From Sarcocystis neurona (lineage: Eukaryota; Apicomplexa; Conoidasida; Eucoccidiorida; Sarcocystidae): a stretch of 64,000 nt of DNA. A model generated the notes under the pieces. That model saw only the letters and a list, made by a program, of their open reading frames with translations, was not told where the DNA came from and made no database searches. The translations under genes and the position numbers were made by a program. This document shows, one piece after another, positions 14,701 to 27,600 of this stretch (positions within the stretch are counted from its first letter, which is position 1; each line of letters begins with the position of its first letter). The stretch is taken from the NCBI GenBank assembly GCA_000727475.1, contig KL647291.1:2294276-2358275 (forward strand), in the 5' to 3' direction.

Positions 14701-16211
14701 ACTGGCTATTTAAGGAAGCCATTCGTAGGTAGAGCGTGAGCCAGCGTCTTTAAGCTGAGATGAACACGAGTGGTCGCATCACATTTAGCGTAGTTCCTGC
14801 TGACCTGGTGATTTGCTGCTCTACCGTCACGCGATCTACGCGGTTGGATCGCAAGTGACAGATACGGGCGAGCACCGGTAACACGTGTCCACACCATTCC
14901 CATCGGCAGGCGAGTACTCGGGAGGAACTTCTCTGTAGATCCAGTAGTATTTAGACATTTGGCGGACACTGCTGTTTTCGGTCCTCTCCTCCGCTTGCGG
15001 AGACACACCCGGAGAGGCTGAACGGGGCACAACTGGTTACGAGCGGTGCTTTTTCCACTTCCCCCTGCCACGACTTCGCAGGCGGTTGCGAGCACGGTAG
15101 TACCCCTGCTGCGCCCGAGGGTGTCATCGCATGTCCTTCCAGACTCAGAAAAAAAGGACGGCAGGGAAGTCGTATTTAAGTACGTCGAAACATAGACAAT
15201 AGTTTTTTTAAAAAAAGAAATATCTAACAAGCAAGCTGCCGGATCTCCGTGTCGTACGAAGCTGTTGTGTAAGGAACTCCGTTTTCCGCCTCCTATGCCG
15301 GCACCGCCAACCCTACCCAGTTAATCGTCTCGTGATCCCTCTTGTTCCGCTGCCTTTCACCGGACGCCTGCGCTTCCTTGTCTTTACTACAGGAAGTACC
15401 GCCAGCCTGTGCAGCCTTCCATCCCGATCTCCACACTTCATCCCCGTGGTTTCTCCCACCAGACAACCCAGCTTTTCGAAGTATATCCAGAATGCTGGAA
15501 GTTCGATATAATCCTCAGTTCCCGCCGCTCATTTCCCTTTGCGTATCTTCGCTGATGGGTCGCGGCTACACGAAGTGCATCCCGGACACAAAGTCACCTG
15601 GCGCCTTAGTGTTTGCAAGCAGCGTTTCCGACGGGTCGCGGAGAGAGCTGATGAATGACGTCGCCTGCGCGAAACTTCTGTCTCAGCTCTCTCTTCAGAC
15701 TTCACCGGTGAGCGATACGCAGAGAAACGAGGGGCAAATGGACACATACGTATAGGGAGTAAGCTCTATTCATACACCGGCACGTATTCGTTGATATTCG
15801 CCGGCCGTCTCCCTGTGTACTACACGAGGGGAGACAACCAGTTTGTAGCAGGGCCGTGCTGTATGCAAAAGTGCACCCCAATTACAGCTCGTACGAGCAA
15901 TTCCAGCGGACACACGGTTAACTCACGACTCCGCTCACGCCTCTTCAGTGACCCAGAAGCAGAGGGCAGGAACCTTAGAGCTGTGTGTGAGTGATTGCTG
16001 AACAGAATCACGGGTGCTCTATCTCATTACAGCTTTGAAGGAAGAGCGAGAAACGCTGCCAGCCAGATTCTTTAGTACTCTGGCGGTGGCCCAGCTTGTC
16101 CTGGGGCTCTTTAAAAAGTAATATACAACGCAGCTGCCTCGTTGCAGCTGCGTTGGTCGTCGATTCCGGCGTTTGACGTTGGGAGCTATGAAGTGTTGCA
16201 AAATCTATTAC

Positions 16212-16293
16212 GAGCCGACGTACTGAATTGGCGTCTTGAGTGGAGCACGTTTGAGCCGACATACTGAATTTTCGTCTTGAGTTGAGCACGTTT
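16212..16293. repeat. 41-bp imperfect tandem duplication
   Basis: Two copies start at 16212 and 16253 (GAGCCGACGTACTGAATT and GAGCCGACATACTGAATT). Each continues with CGTCTTGAGT and GAGCACGTTT. They diverge at a few positions. The pair lies just left of the change to microsatellite-rich sequence. Confidence 0.85.
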
Positions 16294-16399
16294 TCTCTAC
16301 GTCTGACATGAACTGAAGTAGTAGAGGTGACACACGTGGCCGTTGTATCGAACCCCTCTGTAGTATCGAACTAGTGGAGTTTCAGCCTGTCCGTGCAGG

Positions 16400-16760
16400 C
16401 CGTATACGCACCGCTGTTTAAGTATACTTATATATGTGTATGCGACCTCCTTGTATAACGATAAAGTGTCACTTCAGTTCAAGCAGGCTGTATATACATG
16501 TATATATAGACTCATATGATTACCCATTTATATGTAAATATGAGCCTACATACCAGTGGAGAAGTAGGAACATTCCACTCGGGATAAGCAGACAGTCAGT
16601 TTTTCTGGAGGGTACATAGACGTGCAAGGCGTCCCGTGCCTGTTCGTTGTTTGTGGGTGAAATAAAAAAGAGACAGCAATTCAGGTTTCGTAACAGCCAT
16701 TCAGGTTTCCTAGGCTGTTAGTTTCAAAAACACCCACTCCGTGTACATATACGCGTATGC

Positions 16761-16795
<35 letters not shown>

Positions 16796-18259
16796 CTTCA
16801 TTTTATTAATGCAGGCGTTGCCGAACATTTTTATGAGAAATACCTTCAGAGCTCGTCTTGTAACTGAAGGGCGGACGCGTGAGCCATATGTCCATGTGCG
16901 GCAGTCGGGAGGTTGCACAACTCTCTGTCTCATTAGCATCGCGTTGCTCGGTGTTCGGTTCACGAACATGCTGCTTTTGTTCCGTTGCCTGAGGAGGGAG
17001 AGGCACCCTCCACACGACACACACACACGCACACAAACACACACACACACATACAGTTCATATATGTACAAGTATACCTATGTATGTTCACGCCAGTATG
17101 TAGTTTTACCTGTGTAATATTTCGTTTGTACGTTGAGGTACAGGTCAACCATAGCCGCGCGCAGAATTTTCGGTGAAAGAAGAGGATTCTGCGCTGTGTC
17201 TAGAAGATCGCAGGGGTGCACTGCAGACGAGCTCATATACACATACGTGCCTGAGAACGGAGGACTCCATAAAACTAGGAACCAACTTGAGTGCGGTCGC
17301 ACACAGTTGATGCGTGTACCCAGTTTTCTTTGTGTGTATTCTAAGTGTGTGTTGTGCAAGTAGAAGTGGATGCATGGATACTGATGGAAGACTTGTTGAT
17401 GGAAGAAATCATAGGTGTTCTTTGTGCGTGTGTCTCTGGGTATACGAATGTCTGCTAACTTTGTGTATTCGACTGATGCCTGCAAGCTGTAGTATTAGTG
17501 GGCCTACATGTAAAGAACGTATGTGTATATGCATGAAGTATGTGTTGACGTGTACATGTATATATCTGCACCAATGTATATGAGAATACACGCGTATATT
17601 TATGCATGCATGTCGAGGCGTAGAGGTGAGTACTGGTGCTGTATGTCCTTGTCTGCGCTGTCTTCGATTGTGTACTCGTTCCCGTTAAGGACTTTGTGGC
17701 CTGTAATAATACGCGGAGCATTCTCATCCGTATACCATATATATATATATATGTACATGTTTCTGTGTATGTGTATATGTACATGTGTGAAGAGCTGGTG
17801 TGGTTCTGTTAATGTTTCTTTATGTTTGATGGATATTGTTTCGTTTGCTTTCTCAGAAGTTAATGGACAAGTGTAGATCGTCTGGTGTGGTGTGCCGCGT
17901 GTAAAGGTCACCACCGGAACGTGCCCTTCCACACGTGTTTCCATAGACGAGACACAAGTTTGTTGTGCGGTATTTCACATGCCGTAATTCTGCGTGTAGA
18001 AACGTGTATCTACACGTACGAATGTCTGTATGTATTTGCGTGTACATGTGTAGCTAACGAACAGATATATGTATGTATGTGCATATGTGGGGTAGGGATA
18101 TCCCGGTGTTTCTACACACGAATCACCCCCGCGTGAATCAAATGCGTGGCCTACTTGGAAGGGTGTGGATTTCCGTAGACATGTTTTTCGCCTTTTATTT
18201 GAGCATGTGTGGATTATGCGCGATAGTGTTTTTTTCCTCATGTGGACGCTGCGTGTGCC
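16400..18259. other. 5' flank of the synthetase gene, microsatellites
   Basis: This is the first stretch of the repeat-rich segment. It contains an AT run at 16763-16788, a CA run at about 17010-17051 and many TATATG/CATATA words. No coding exon was recognised. The synthetase promoter and 5' UTR should lie at its right end, but no motif could be assigned. An in-frame TAG at 18224-18226 precedes the proposed start codon. Confidence 0.6.
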
Positions 18260-18699
18260 ATGTCCTTGCCGCAGCTGTATCCAAGCAGCGGCGGAGCGAC
18301 ATGTTTTGTAGCTCCGGCGGAAGTAGCAACAGGCGGGAGCGCTCGGACAACGGGAGCAGCAGCAGCAGCGGCAGCAGCAGCAGTAGATCTGCTGACACCG
18401 ATCGATGCCATGATATCGCTTGCCTTGGCTGCGCAAGGCAACACATGCCGCGGTGCTGCGGAAGCGCAGCTGTTGAGCCAGCTGTCTTCGCATTTGCAGC
18501 TGCGTACCTTCCTTGCTGCTCGGCATCTCACCTTGGCCGATGTTGCCGTGTATGCTGCCTTGAAACGCATGCTTGCTGCTGGGGGAGGAGGACTAGCAAC
18601 AGCAGGAGCAGCAGAAGCAGCAGGAGCACCAGGGGGAGTACGAGGAGTAGCAACAGCAGACTCCGGGACGTCCAACAGCAGCCGCGTGCCTGCCCTCTG
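18260..18699 (+). CDS. GluRS: GluRS exon 1: GST-like domain, first part
   Basis: It starts [13 protein letters not shown] run of nine alanines from CAG-type codons precedes [15 protein letters not shown], and the GST C-fold helix motif [15 protein letters not shown] follows. A Gly/Ala-rich linker ends the exon. The donor is GTAGGA and the exon ends in phase 2 (TG), completed to Trp by exon 2. The sense-strand repeat is GCAGCAG. Confidence 0.8.
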
Positions 18700-21600
18700 G
18701 TAGGAGAAGGTACACAGGGTGGGGAGGACGCCACCTCACGGCGAGGGCTAAGCATACAGACAGCGATAAAACGTTATACCAGCGCTTGTGTGTATACCAG
18801 TTTTCTCTCTTTTCTATGCGTATGTAACGGGGATGAGAAAGTGTACATATATGTATGTATGTATGTATGTATGTAGGGGTGTCCAGATGGAGGTAGCAGT
18901 AGGGGAAATAACCGTAGCGGCAAAGGCGGTAGTCGCGTGTGGAACCTTCTCGCTGTAGCTAGTCCTCTCGCGATGAATCTTTTTTTCTTCACATATATGG
19001 TGAAGTTCAATAGCTGCTGGAATTGCCGTCTAGGCGTCGTGGAGACGAACAGAGCAAGTCTTCGTCCCTCTGGCGTTCCTGTCTAAACGCTCTGCTATTG
19101 TGGCTCCCAAGCAGCTGTTGCGTGCTGCTTCACAGGGCGCGGTGCTTTCTTTTTCCACAGGAGTGTCAGACGTGAGTACTTCTGTTTCGTCGCTCTCGCT
19201 GCTGAAATCGCGTAGGTCTGTCTCAGCAGTGCTCGTTGTAACACACACGGGATACCGAGTGAGAGAAAGACAGAGGTGCTTTTTTTTGCAAAGAAGCAAG
19301 AACCAGTGGCTGGACCAGAAAGCGCAGCAGCACACGTGGCCGGGGGCTCCCGTTGCCCGTGTGTCTTTTTCGTTGCAGCGCCTGCTGCACGGAAGGATCC
19401 TCGTGTGCAGCCTTGCGGTCTCGTCTCCCTGCGTGCAGCTCTCTGGTCTGGCTCTCAATGTGCGTGCAGCTCTCCCGTCTCTGTGCTGAATGCTGTGTTG
19501 CCTCTGTGCGTTGCTGTCTCGTTTCTCCGCACTGTGTAACAGGGAGAAAAAGTATCCACATCTCGCGCGATGGTTCGCCTTTCTCGACGGCCACGGGCGC
19601 CTCGCCAGCTGCGTGACGGAGGCTCTGCGAAAGGCCGACCTGCAACAGAAGCAGCAACAGCAGAAGCTGTCGTCTGGGGATACTGTTTCGAAGACTAGCA
19701 GCAGCAGAAGCGAAGGAGGAGCAGAGAAAAAAAAGGGAAGAGATGCTGGGCCGCAAGCCTCTTACGAAGGTGCGGACACAAGAACAAAAAAACTCAGCAG
19801 GACGAGCAGGAGGTCTTCTTTAGAAACGTCAATACACAGATGCATACGTGTTTACAGGTAGTCGCAAACAGACGTGCATGTGCTGCTCTGCACACCCTTG
19901 CTGCAAACACACAGACACAGACACAGACACACACACACACACAGCAGTACATATCTAAAATTTGTACGAAGTAGTCATGCCGCAATTTTTAGATATATAT
20001 ATATATATATACAGAGAAAGAAAGAGACGGGACGTGCGTGCGTGTGTATGTGTCTGTACACGTGTGCGTACATATATATACACACACACATATATATGTA
20101 TATATATATGTATATACGTGTGTGTATCTATGCTCTCCCACACGCCTACGTGATATGATATATATATATATATCTATATGTATACATATATATATATATA
20201 TATATGTAGGACGTGCGCGTGTTTACGTGTACGCACATATATATATATATATATATGTTTCTACACGATATGACTGCCTGGTATGTGCATATACAAGAAT
20301 GTATGTGTTATCAAGGGGAAAACGGGAAAGAGCTTTGTGTGTGTGCATGCGTGCGTACACATGCCAGTACATATGACTGACCTAGTGTAGTCGAAGGTGG
20401 ACGCCAAGGAGGTGTTGCACGTGTGCGGGCGGGCAATGCCGCCACCAAGGAGCCGCGCTTTGTAGCAGGCACACATACACACAACGTACTGGGTATTTGC
20501 TTTCACTTTTGCTTGTATCTGTCTCTTTGCTGTTCTACCCTTACTTGTGCATGCGTTGTCCGAAGTCTTACGCTAAAAAGTATGTATGTGTGTTTATATG
20601 CGCACCCACCCACGAGTCGGTACACAGACCTGTTCGCTTGTATGCGAACACATACAAGTGTATACCCAAACGCGTGTACACGTCAGCACGGGGCGACAAC
20701 AAAGCAAAAGTTTTACATACGACCAGGCACCGCATACATATATGTTTGTGTCCAACTGATTAATACGACGAGGAACGCCTGGCGCAGGGATGCTTGTGTG
20801 CACTGTCAGCGACGCCTTTTTTTCTCTCGCAACCGTCTCCACATATCCGCGGATGTAAGGACGCAGCTTCTGGGTAGTGCATATATGTGTGTGTGTGTGT
20901 GTGTGTCCCCATCCCCCGCTGGTGCAGGAAAACTTGAAGGAGCGATCGTGGGAGAGGTGGTGACTCGCTTTCCTCCGGAACCGTCGGGATATCTTCATAT
21001 TGGCCATGCCAAGGCGGCGCTTTTAAACGACCACTTTGCAAAAAAGTACAAAGGGAAGATGTTGTTCAGGTGAGCCGCATCTTTTTAAGCACTCGCCTTG
21101 TATTGAGTCATCGTCTTTGTTTGCACGTGGAAAACCTGCATGTCTCTGGGGATATTTGGCTGTTTCGCGCCCTCCCTCTCTGCGCACGCCTCTCTGGACG
21201 AACGTGTGTGTCTTTCGCATGCGTGGATATCTTCATACACGGGGCATGCGACGGCGACGCTGTTGAGCGATGCTTTGGCAACAAACGGCAATGGGAAAGT
21301 GACAAATTCGTAGTTCGCTCTGGTGTACACGTGTGGAGGCTATACAGTGTGTCTCCACATTTGTAGAAACCTGTGTGCTTATGCACGTATATATATATAT
21401 ATATCTTCATGTGAATCCGTTCTCGTTCCTCTGCGACGATCGGGTGCCGCTCACGAATATCAGTGGAGTGGGCTACCTGTACTCACGTCTACATCTGTAG
21501 AAGATATATATGTATAGATATAGGCGTACACATGCACTACGTTTGAAATATACACATACACACGCGCATGCACACATACGTATACGTACATATGTACGTG

Positions 21601-24600
21601 CATACATATATATATATATATATATATGTACATACATACAAGTGCGTGCGCACAGGAACGGAGAGACGTGGCTGCGTGTACTGGCGTCTACGCGGACAGA
21701 TGTATATGCGAAGACAAAGAAACACAGGTCTAAAAACTAAGGAGTCGAATCAACGGTTCGTCTTCTTGCAAGAAGGTGGACATTTTGCACCTCAGCAGTT
21801 TCCTGTAGAGAAGTGAACGTATACGTACATGCAGTCGTGTGTCTGTTTTCATATGTGTGCCTGTCTAACCCTGCGTCTCGCTTACGTTGGTAGCAGCATA
21901 CATACGTGCAGACACCCGCAGTCATACGTGTATATATTTGTCGTATTATATATTATATGTATGTAGCAAAAGAGTACTATAATACACACTTACCCACGTA
22001 TGCACTCGCTGTTGTGGAGCGTCGATTGGTGTGGCTGTGTCTATGTGTTTCCCTGCATATATCTACTTATATCTGCATGCGTATGTGCATACGTACACGT
22101 CGACTAGAACGTACGTGTGTGTATATGTGAGAACTGATGTACGGGTGAAGATACGTTCTTGTGCGTACGTGTGTACTGTATGCATACGTATATGTGTGGA
22201 TATATATATATATGTATAAGTGTATATATATGTATGTATATATGTATATGTTCATATATATATGCGTATATACTTACATATATGCGTCCACTTGCTTGTG
22301 GTGTCCGTTTCGTGGTCTACTTGCTTGTGGGCCTGTGACAGCGCTGTCATTTCTACGTAGCGTGCAGGCAAGTGCACAGATTCGCGTACATTTGTATGCC
22401 CAAGCGTCTCCCCAGGTGTTCTACATGCGTGTGTAGTCAGCGTGAAGATATGTAGCTCTCCGCGTGGACGCAGGTCCCGCCGCGGTTTGTCTCAGTAGAC
22501 GGTGTCTGCTCGGTTGTGCGTCTGCATGTGGGTGCGCACTTTTTTTCTCTGCGGTATGTGTCTGAAGTGGAGTTAGAAGAAACAGTTCGGAAGCAGGTAG
22601 ACAAAAAGGTGAAGTTTTCGTGGGTGGCTCTCGAAGACTGCACGTGAGATTTCTTTTGTCCATGTGGCGCCCACTTTCTCCCCCTTTTGCAGGGGAAGCA
22701 AGCTTCGCAAACATGTTGTGTGTACTCAGCTGCCTCGATCAACTCGGCTTCTTCTCTGTCCGTCGCTGCCTTCTTCGTCTTTTCATCACCAGAAGAGTTT
22801 TCTACGCCCCACCGAGAGGCGAGGCTGACGTGTGTTCATACGCCCTTTCTTCCCCTCTCACATACACGCACACGGAAACGTACCAGTGTAAAGCCATATG
22901 TAAAGACATATATTCGTGTGACTCTCTGTGTCTACGTGCAAGTGTGTGTATACATAAGTTTGTGGGTATGTGTGAGTGTCTCTCTCTATAACGCCCCCTA
23001 CAGACACAACCGTGCACACGTGTGCCTTATACAGTAACTGGATGTGTCATATCTGCGTCTCGGTGGGTCTGTGTCTCTGCTTTATTCACACCACCAGAAG
23101 AGCACCTGTGTGGAAGTCATTTCTACCTACACATTTTCCTTTCTTGTATGCCTCTCTGTGTGTCTCGCTTTCTTTCTACGTACGTATACGTCAGTGCCAA
23201 TGAAGAATGCGGATGCGTGCTCCTTTCACTTGCAGATTTGACGATACAAACCCAGCCAAAGAAAAAGAAGAATATGAAGAAAGTATTCGGGAGGATCTGA
23301 GGCTGTTGCACGTGGACTGGGCTGCCGTCAGTCACTCTTCCGACTATTTCGAACAGATGCAGAACCTCTGCGAGCGTCTCATCCGCGAAGGTAGACCCTC
23401 CTCTCCGTTATCTCCTCATGGCCTGTCTCTCTATCGCTTCGCAGACGTCTCCTCGTCCATACGAGCACTTGCGTCTCGTCTCGTCGTCCGCACAAGCGCG
23501 TAGACGTCTCATCTTTCTCTCTCTTTGTGCACGTCTCGTCTTCCTATGAGCGTGGAAGTTTCGTTTCTTTGTCTTCGTGTACGTCTGGTCGGCCACGTGA
23601 ACGTGAGCGTCTCGTCTCTACCTCTTTGCATACCTCATGTCGCCCGTGTGGGCGTGGGCGTCTCGTCTCTGTCTTCTCTAATTATACATATAGATACAAA
23701 AAATCTATACATACATATATATATATATATGTATATCAGGTCCAGGCAGGTCCACAAGTATGTGTACACATATGTGCACACAACCTGGTGACGCGAACCT
23801 TTCTCTACATACCCCTATATACATATATATGTATACACATTTTCGCGCAGTGGACGTACATATATATATATAATATGTTTGACTTAGTGTGTGCGTTCGT
23901 ATATACTCCTATGTACGTAACTGCATGTATACGTCCACCTAAGTACGTGTGTGTACGCGTGTGACGCTCCATATCTCCTATACACTCTCTCTATACATAT
24001 GTATACATACATGTGTGTGGACAAACGTGAGTAACAGAAAGTTTGAAGCGTCATACATGTGCGTGATTGAGACTTTGATGTCTTCGGACGCGTTCAGGGA
24101 AATTTTACGTCGACGATACACCGACGGAGGTGATGCGCGAGCAGCGAGGAGAAGGAATTGCGTCGTGCAGACGGGACGACTCGGTCGAACAAAATTTGGA
24201 ACGGTGGAAGGAGATGCTGGCTGTACGTTGCCGCTCTTCCCCCTTCCTCTCTGTCCGCGTTTCTCTGAATTTGAATATCTACGTGTAGAAAAATAAGTTT
24301 GGTGAGTCCTGTGTCCTCTCCTTGCGTCGCTGCCAATAAAATCTGTATGTCTGTATATAAACACACAAATTTATATATATATATGTCAGCTCTCTGTACC
24401 CGCCCGTGCGTCGCTCTCCATCAATGTATCTGTCTGTCCGTATACTTGAAGTATTTGTTATGTATATATGCGTATGTGTATATACGCGTACGTGTGGGCT
24501 ACTGGAACTCTCTGCATCTATTTATGTACATATATATATGTATGTATCTATCGGCGTGTATAGACGTTGTACATATATGTGTGTATGTGCATGTGTAGAC

Positions 24601-27600
24601 TTTCCCGTCCATATTTCTATGTAGTATAAATGTGTAGCGACACCTGTGGCTACTGCGGGTGCTGCTGCTGCTGTCGCCCATCCCGCGCTGCTGCGTCCTC
24701 TGCAGTTATCCTGCTCGCGCTTGTTCGTCCCTGCTGCTGCCATGTGGCGCTGCCGCGACACCTGCGTTTGTGCCGGTCCTGCTGCAGCTCTCCCTTTTTC
24801 TTTTGCTTCTGTCGCTGCGGTGCCGCCTGTGCGCGCTCCTGCTCCTGTTGCAGCATCTCCTTCTTCTTCGTCTGCGCTGCTGCTTTCCTGACGCCTCGCA
24901 CTCGCTCATGTGTCTCGATTCTTCCCTCCCTGCGTGTCTCGCTCTTTCCCCTCCCTGGCTCGACGTGTCGCGTTTGCAGGGCTCCGCTGCGGGCATGCAG
25001 TGCTGCGTGCGTGCGCGCATCGACATGCAGTCCAAGAACAAATGCATGCGAGACCCAGTGATGTACCGCTGCATTCCCGATATTCCTCATCACCGATGCG
25101 GTACCAAGTTCAAAATTTACCCCACATATGACTTCGCCTGTCCCGTCATTGATGCCTTAGAAGGCGTGACGCACGCCTTGCGCACCAACGAATACGCCGA
25201 CCGCATTCCCCAGTATCACTGGGTAAGCATCTTGCCAAGGTGTTCTGCTGCTGCTGTTGTACGTTTGTCGCTACTGCTCGTCGTACAAGGACAGCTGCTA
25301 CTGCCCTTGCTGTTGCACTGGGACTGCTGCTGCTGCTGCTGTCGCCGATGGGGGTGGTGACTCCCTCGTTGCCGACGGCAGTGCTGCGCTCGCCTTGTTG
25401 CTGTGCGTCCTGCAGCACGTTCCTGTTGCTGCTCCGCTTCCCTCGCTGCTGCTGGTGGTGCGTTGCTGCCGCCGCTGCTGCTGCTCTTGCAACGCTGCCG
25501 CTGTCACAATTGCCTCCTGCTGCTGCTGCTCTTGCGTCACTGCCGCTGCTGCTGGTCTTGCTGCTGCCGCTGATCTTGCTTTGCTGGTGCCGCTACGCCT
25601 GGGTTTCGCCTTTGCGTTTTTGCCGCCGCGCATATTGCTTCGCTGCTGCTGCTGGTGCCCTGTTGCTGTGGATGTTTCTCAGGTGCAGGAGGCTGCAGGA
25701 TTACGTCGCGTGCGGATCTACGAGTTCAGCCGTCTCTGCTTCGTGCGCACGCTTCTTTCCAAGAGAAAATTGAAATATTTTGTTGATAATAAACTTGTGG
25801 ACGGATGGGATGATCCTCGTATGCCGACTGTCCGAGGTAAAGCCCTTCGGTTGTTACTCTTCTTCTCTGTCTGCGTCTTGGTCCCTCGCTTTCTCTCTGC
25901 GTCTCTATCTCTCCCTGTCCCTCGCCGTGTATCTTTTAGTCGACCTACGTACCCCGTGTCTTCGTCTTCTCTGTCCTTCTTACGTGTACGCAGTATTTAC
26001 CTGTTTTCGCATTACCCCGTCTCCCTGTCTGTCTTCGTACATACTTGTCCGTTTCTTTGTTTGTGTGTACACGAATTTTCTCTCTCTGTTTTCTCCGCCT
26101 TCGTGTGTAATTTCTGGGCCCGTTGTTTGATTTACATTACATACGTGTACGCACCTATACGTCCCCTCTTCTCTGTCTCGTGTTGGCTCTGCCTGCCAGA
26201 GTGTGTCGCTGTGTATACATATAGATGACAAGGGGCATGTTTTTACACGAAACTCCCTACGTACTGGAGTATCTGTCAGGCAGTCTCTTCCTATATATGT
26301 GTATATCTGTCTATGTATATCTTCACACGCACTTTAAGTCTGCGTCCGTCTCTTCGTGTATAAGTCGTCGTTTCGTACGTATACGCCTGTGATGCTTGGA
26401 ATTACTGTGGACGGCACATATCTGAGGGTCTATCTTCTCCTGTATGTGTGTGTATCTCTATTTCTCTCTCTATATACTTATGCGTACATGTGTCTTTCTC
26501 TCTGTTCATATCTACATCTATTTATATATATCTATATAAATATAGATGTTTACATCCGTCCTCCTGTGTGCGTAAATATATATATATGTATATGTATCCT
26601 TGTGCGGCAGGGAATGTTTACGTGCCATGTATGGGGTTCGCATGCATGTTTGAAGACAGAGAGTGACGTAGTTTGCACCTGTTGCAGGGGGCGGACACAC
26701 AATTTCTTCCCACAATTCCATCGTAGGGCTCTGTTATTGGCATTCCGGCTCCTTCTTGCAGAACTTCTGATTTTTTTGTTTCCGTTTTGTTCATCCTCCG
26801 TTCCCATCAGACCTCTACAGCTCTTCCGGCGTATCTCCTCAACGTGTATGCTGTCAGACACATATTGCGACACTTCTCTCCCTAGTTCACACGTATATGG
26901 ATGTATTTACAGATTTTCTATCCACGTGTTTAGACACATAGACGTGTCGCTGGAAATCAGTTTTTTCATTCGCCGTTACTATGTGCGAGGTTGCTGCATC
27001 TTCTTGTACAGGTGTGTGGTCAGGTATGTTTCTTGTCCATAATATGTGTGTATAAAGAGATACGTGTAAATGTATGTGTGTACATATATATAGATATATA
27101 TCCTGAGATGTATATGTGCCTCTATTAAGAAAAACCTACGCGTAAAATATATATATAAGATACGAATACAGGCGTGTGTACACATACATACACATATATA
27201 TACTGATATGTGTGTGTGTGTAACTGTGTGTGAGAATATATATATATATATGCATTGAGAGACGTATGAATGCATATAGTGACAAGAATTATGCTTAATA
27301 TGTGGGTGTATGTTGCACACACAGACACGGACGCATCCGTAAAAGTGTAGAGACAGTCCTATCCGCGTCTCGTATGTGTTTGTGTGTATTACGCACACAG
27401 CTGCCTGCATTTGTGGGCTGTTGGTTCAACAGCTGAACACGTTTTGTTGGCTGCAAGAGGCCGCCTCATACATATGTCAGAAATAATCTACTTTTCTCTC
27501 TCTTCTATTAAGCAAAAAATCGAGCAGACACACGCTCCTAAGACTACTGCCTGGGGAGTACAGACTCTAAGGATTTTTCTCCTCAACTTAGTGCTCGGTC

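Larger units (their letters stand above)
1..16400. other. repeat-poor segment, no gene recognised
   Basis: This stretch has balanced base composition, no TATATA or CA microsatellites and no CAG runs beyond two or three units. That contrasts sharply with everything to its right. Open frames on both strands are short (the longest is about 170 codons), mostly lack an ATG start, and resemble no family I know. I found no run of exons with matching phases. It fits the feature-poor segments described for Eimeria chromosomes. A gene made of short exons of an unfamiliar family could still be hidden here. The small repeats in it are listed separately. Confidence 0.6.

Noticed and set aside
15342..15755. 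Plus-strand 137-codon frame in the repeat-poor segment
   Set aside because: It begins with TTG rather than ATG and shows no family resemblance or splice partners. Open length is within chance for a GC-balanced region.
21510..22250. Many small frames rich in Tyr, Ile, Thr and Val
   Set aside because: They are translations of TATATG/CATACA microsatellites inside a GluRS intron. The same applies to similar frames at 17.4-18.1, 34.6-34.9, 43.5-44.4, 58.0-59.0 and 62.6-63.1 kb.
20928..25836. Glutaminyl-tRNA synthetase instead of GluRS
   Set aside because: After HIGH the text is AALLN and MLFRFDDTNP, and MEWDKLW...[12 protein letters not shown] follows; these fit eukaryotic GluRS, not GlnRS.
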